This document shows positions 7,155 to 7,277 of a DNA stretch of 7,277 bases, in pieces. This DNA comes from Peptostreptococcaceae bacterium (lineage in GTDB: Bacteria > Bacillota > Clostridia > Peptostreptococcales > Anaerovoracaceae). The stretch spans positions 1 through 7,277 of the forward strand of contig JAENWI010000064.1 in the NCBI GenBank assembly GCA_016650115.1, given 5' to 3'. A model generated the notes under the pieces. It did no database searches. It saw only the letters and a program-made list of their open reading frames with translations, and was not told the origin of the DNA. A program made the position numbers and the translations under genes. The number at the start of each line of letters is the position of its first letter. The first letter of the stretch is position 1.

Positions 7155-7277
7155 ATGAAAAAATATAATATTTCGGTAAATGGAACGACATATGCAGTAG
7201 AAGTAGAAGAGGCGGGGGGCGTAGCCGCACCAGTAGCGGCAGTGGCACCAGTAGCCGCAGCAACACCAGCCGCAGCA
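7155..7277 (+). CDS. mmdC: Biotin carrier subunit of the decarboxylase, 3' end missing
   Basis: The first 41 residues are visible before the window ends. It starts MKKYNISVNGTTYAVEVEEA, the first beta-strands typical of biotinyl carrier subunits of Na+-pumping decarboxylases, and then enters an Ala/Pro/Val-rich flexible linker (from about residue 22). The biotinyl domain with its MKM lysine motif should follow outside the window. In the complex, biotin on this subunit swings between the carboxyltransferase and the membrane decarboxylase. AAGGAG (7142-7147) is the binding site. Two adjacent in-frame ATGs exist (7152 and 7155); the second has better spacing and gives the usual N-terminus, though one extra Met is possible. 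It lies 40 bases after mmdD and is surely cotranscribed with it. Confidence 0.9.
   Translation, partial: MKKYNISVNGTTYAVEVEEAGGVAAPVAAVAPVAAATPAAA
7221..7277 (+). repeat. Ala/Pro-codon repeat encoding the flexible linker
   Basis: GC-rich codons for Ala, Pro and Val repeat here. GCACCAGTAGC occurs at 7227-7237 and 7245-7255, 18 bases (six codons) apart, and GTAGCCGCA at 7221-7229 and 7251-7259. The composition contrasts strongly with the AT-rich surroundings. Such repeats commonly encode linkers in biotin carrier subunits and can vary in copy number by slippage. It runs past the window end. Confidence 0.7.

Noticed and set aside
1..7277. Mobile element, defence system, CRISPR array or RNA gene
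   Set aside because: All reading frames with recognisable products are housekeeping or metabolic genes; no transposase, spaced repeats, tRNA or rRNA pattern was seen.

Overview
The window is an ordinary-looking stretch of an AT-rich anaerobic Firmicutes genome, most likely Clostridia. The evidence is the tilS-ftsH neighbourhood, strong AGGAGG-type ribosome binding sites, AT-rich coding sequence, and a biotin-dependent, sodium-pumping acyl-CoA decarboxylase operon of the kind found in amino-acid or succinate-fermenting anaerobes. The genus cannot be fixed from the sequence alone. All recognised genes lie on the + strand, and there is little non-coding DNA.

Region by region: (1) positions 2-1234 hold tilS, the tRNA(Ile) lysidine synthetase, with its 5' end (including the PP-loop ATP site) cut off by the window edge. 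(2) A 66-base gap follows, with a good extended -10 promoter candidate that overlaps the end of tilS. (3) ftsH (1301-3391) encodes a full membrane AAA+ zinc protease with a TTG start and an unusually acidic C-terminal tail. (4) A PucR/CdaR-type transcriptional regulator (3388-4965) starts inside the ftsH stop codon (ATGA overlap). (5) A 145-base intergenic region (4966-5110) holds two possible promoters, a 9-base direct repeat and small inverted repeats. (6) An operon for a sodium-translocating methylmalonyl-CoA-decarboxylase-type complex follows: the carboxyltransferase alpha subunit (5111-6652), the small OadG-type membrane subunit (6665-7114), and the start of the biotin carrier subunit (7155 to the window end).

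How they fit together: the order carboxyltransferase, OadG-like, biotin carrier matches the A-D-C order of known mmd operons, so the membrane decarboxylase subunit MmdB is expected just past the right edge. In such complexes the alpha subunit moves CO2 from an acyl-CoA such as (S)-methylmalonyl-CoA to biotin on the carrier, and the beta subunit releases CO2 while exporting Na+. The PucR-type gene may regulate this operon, which is inference from position. It is also physically tied to ftsH, which is the most curious arrangement here. hpt, which usually sits between tilS and ftsH in Firmicutes, is not present at that place.

I found no mobile element, CRISPR array, RNA gene or clear intrinsic terminator, and nothing that supports a wholly new system.
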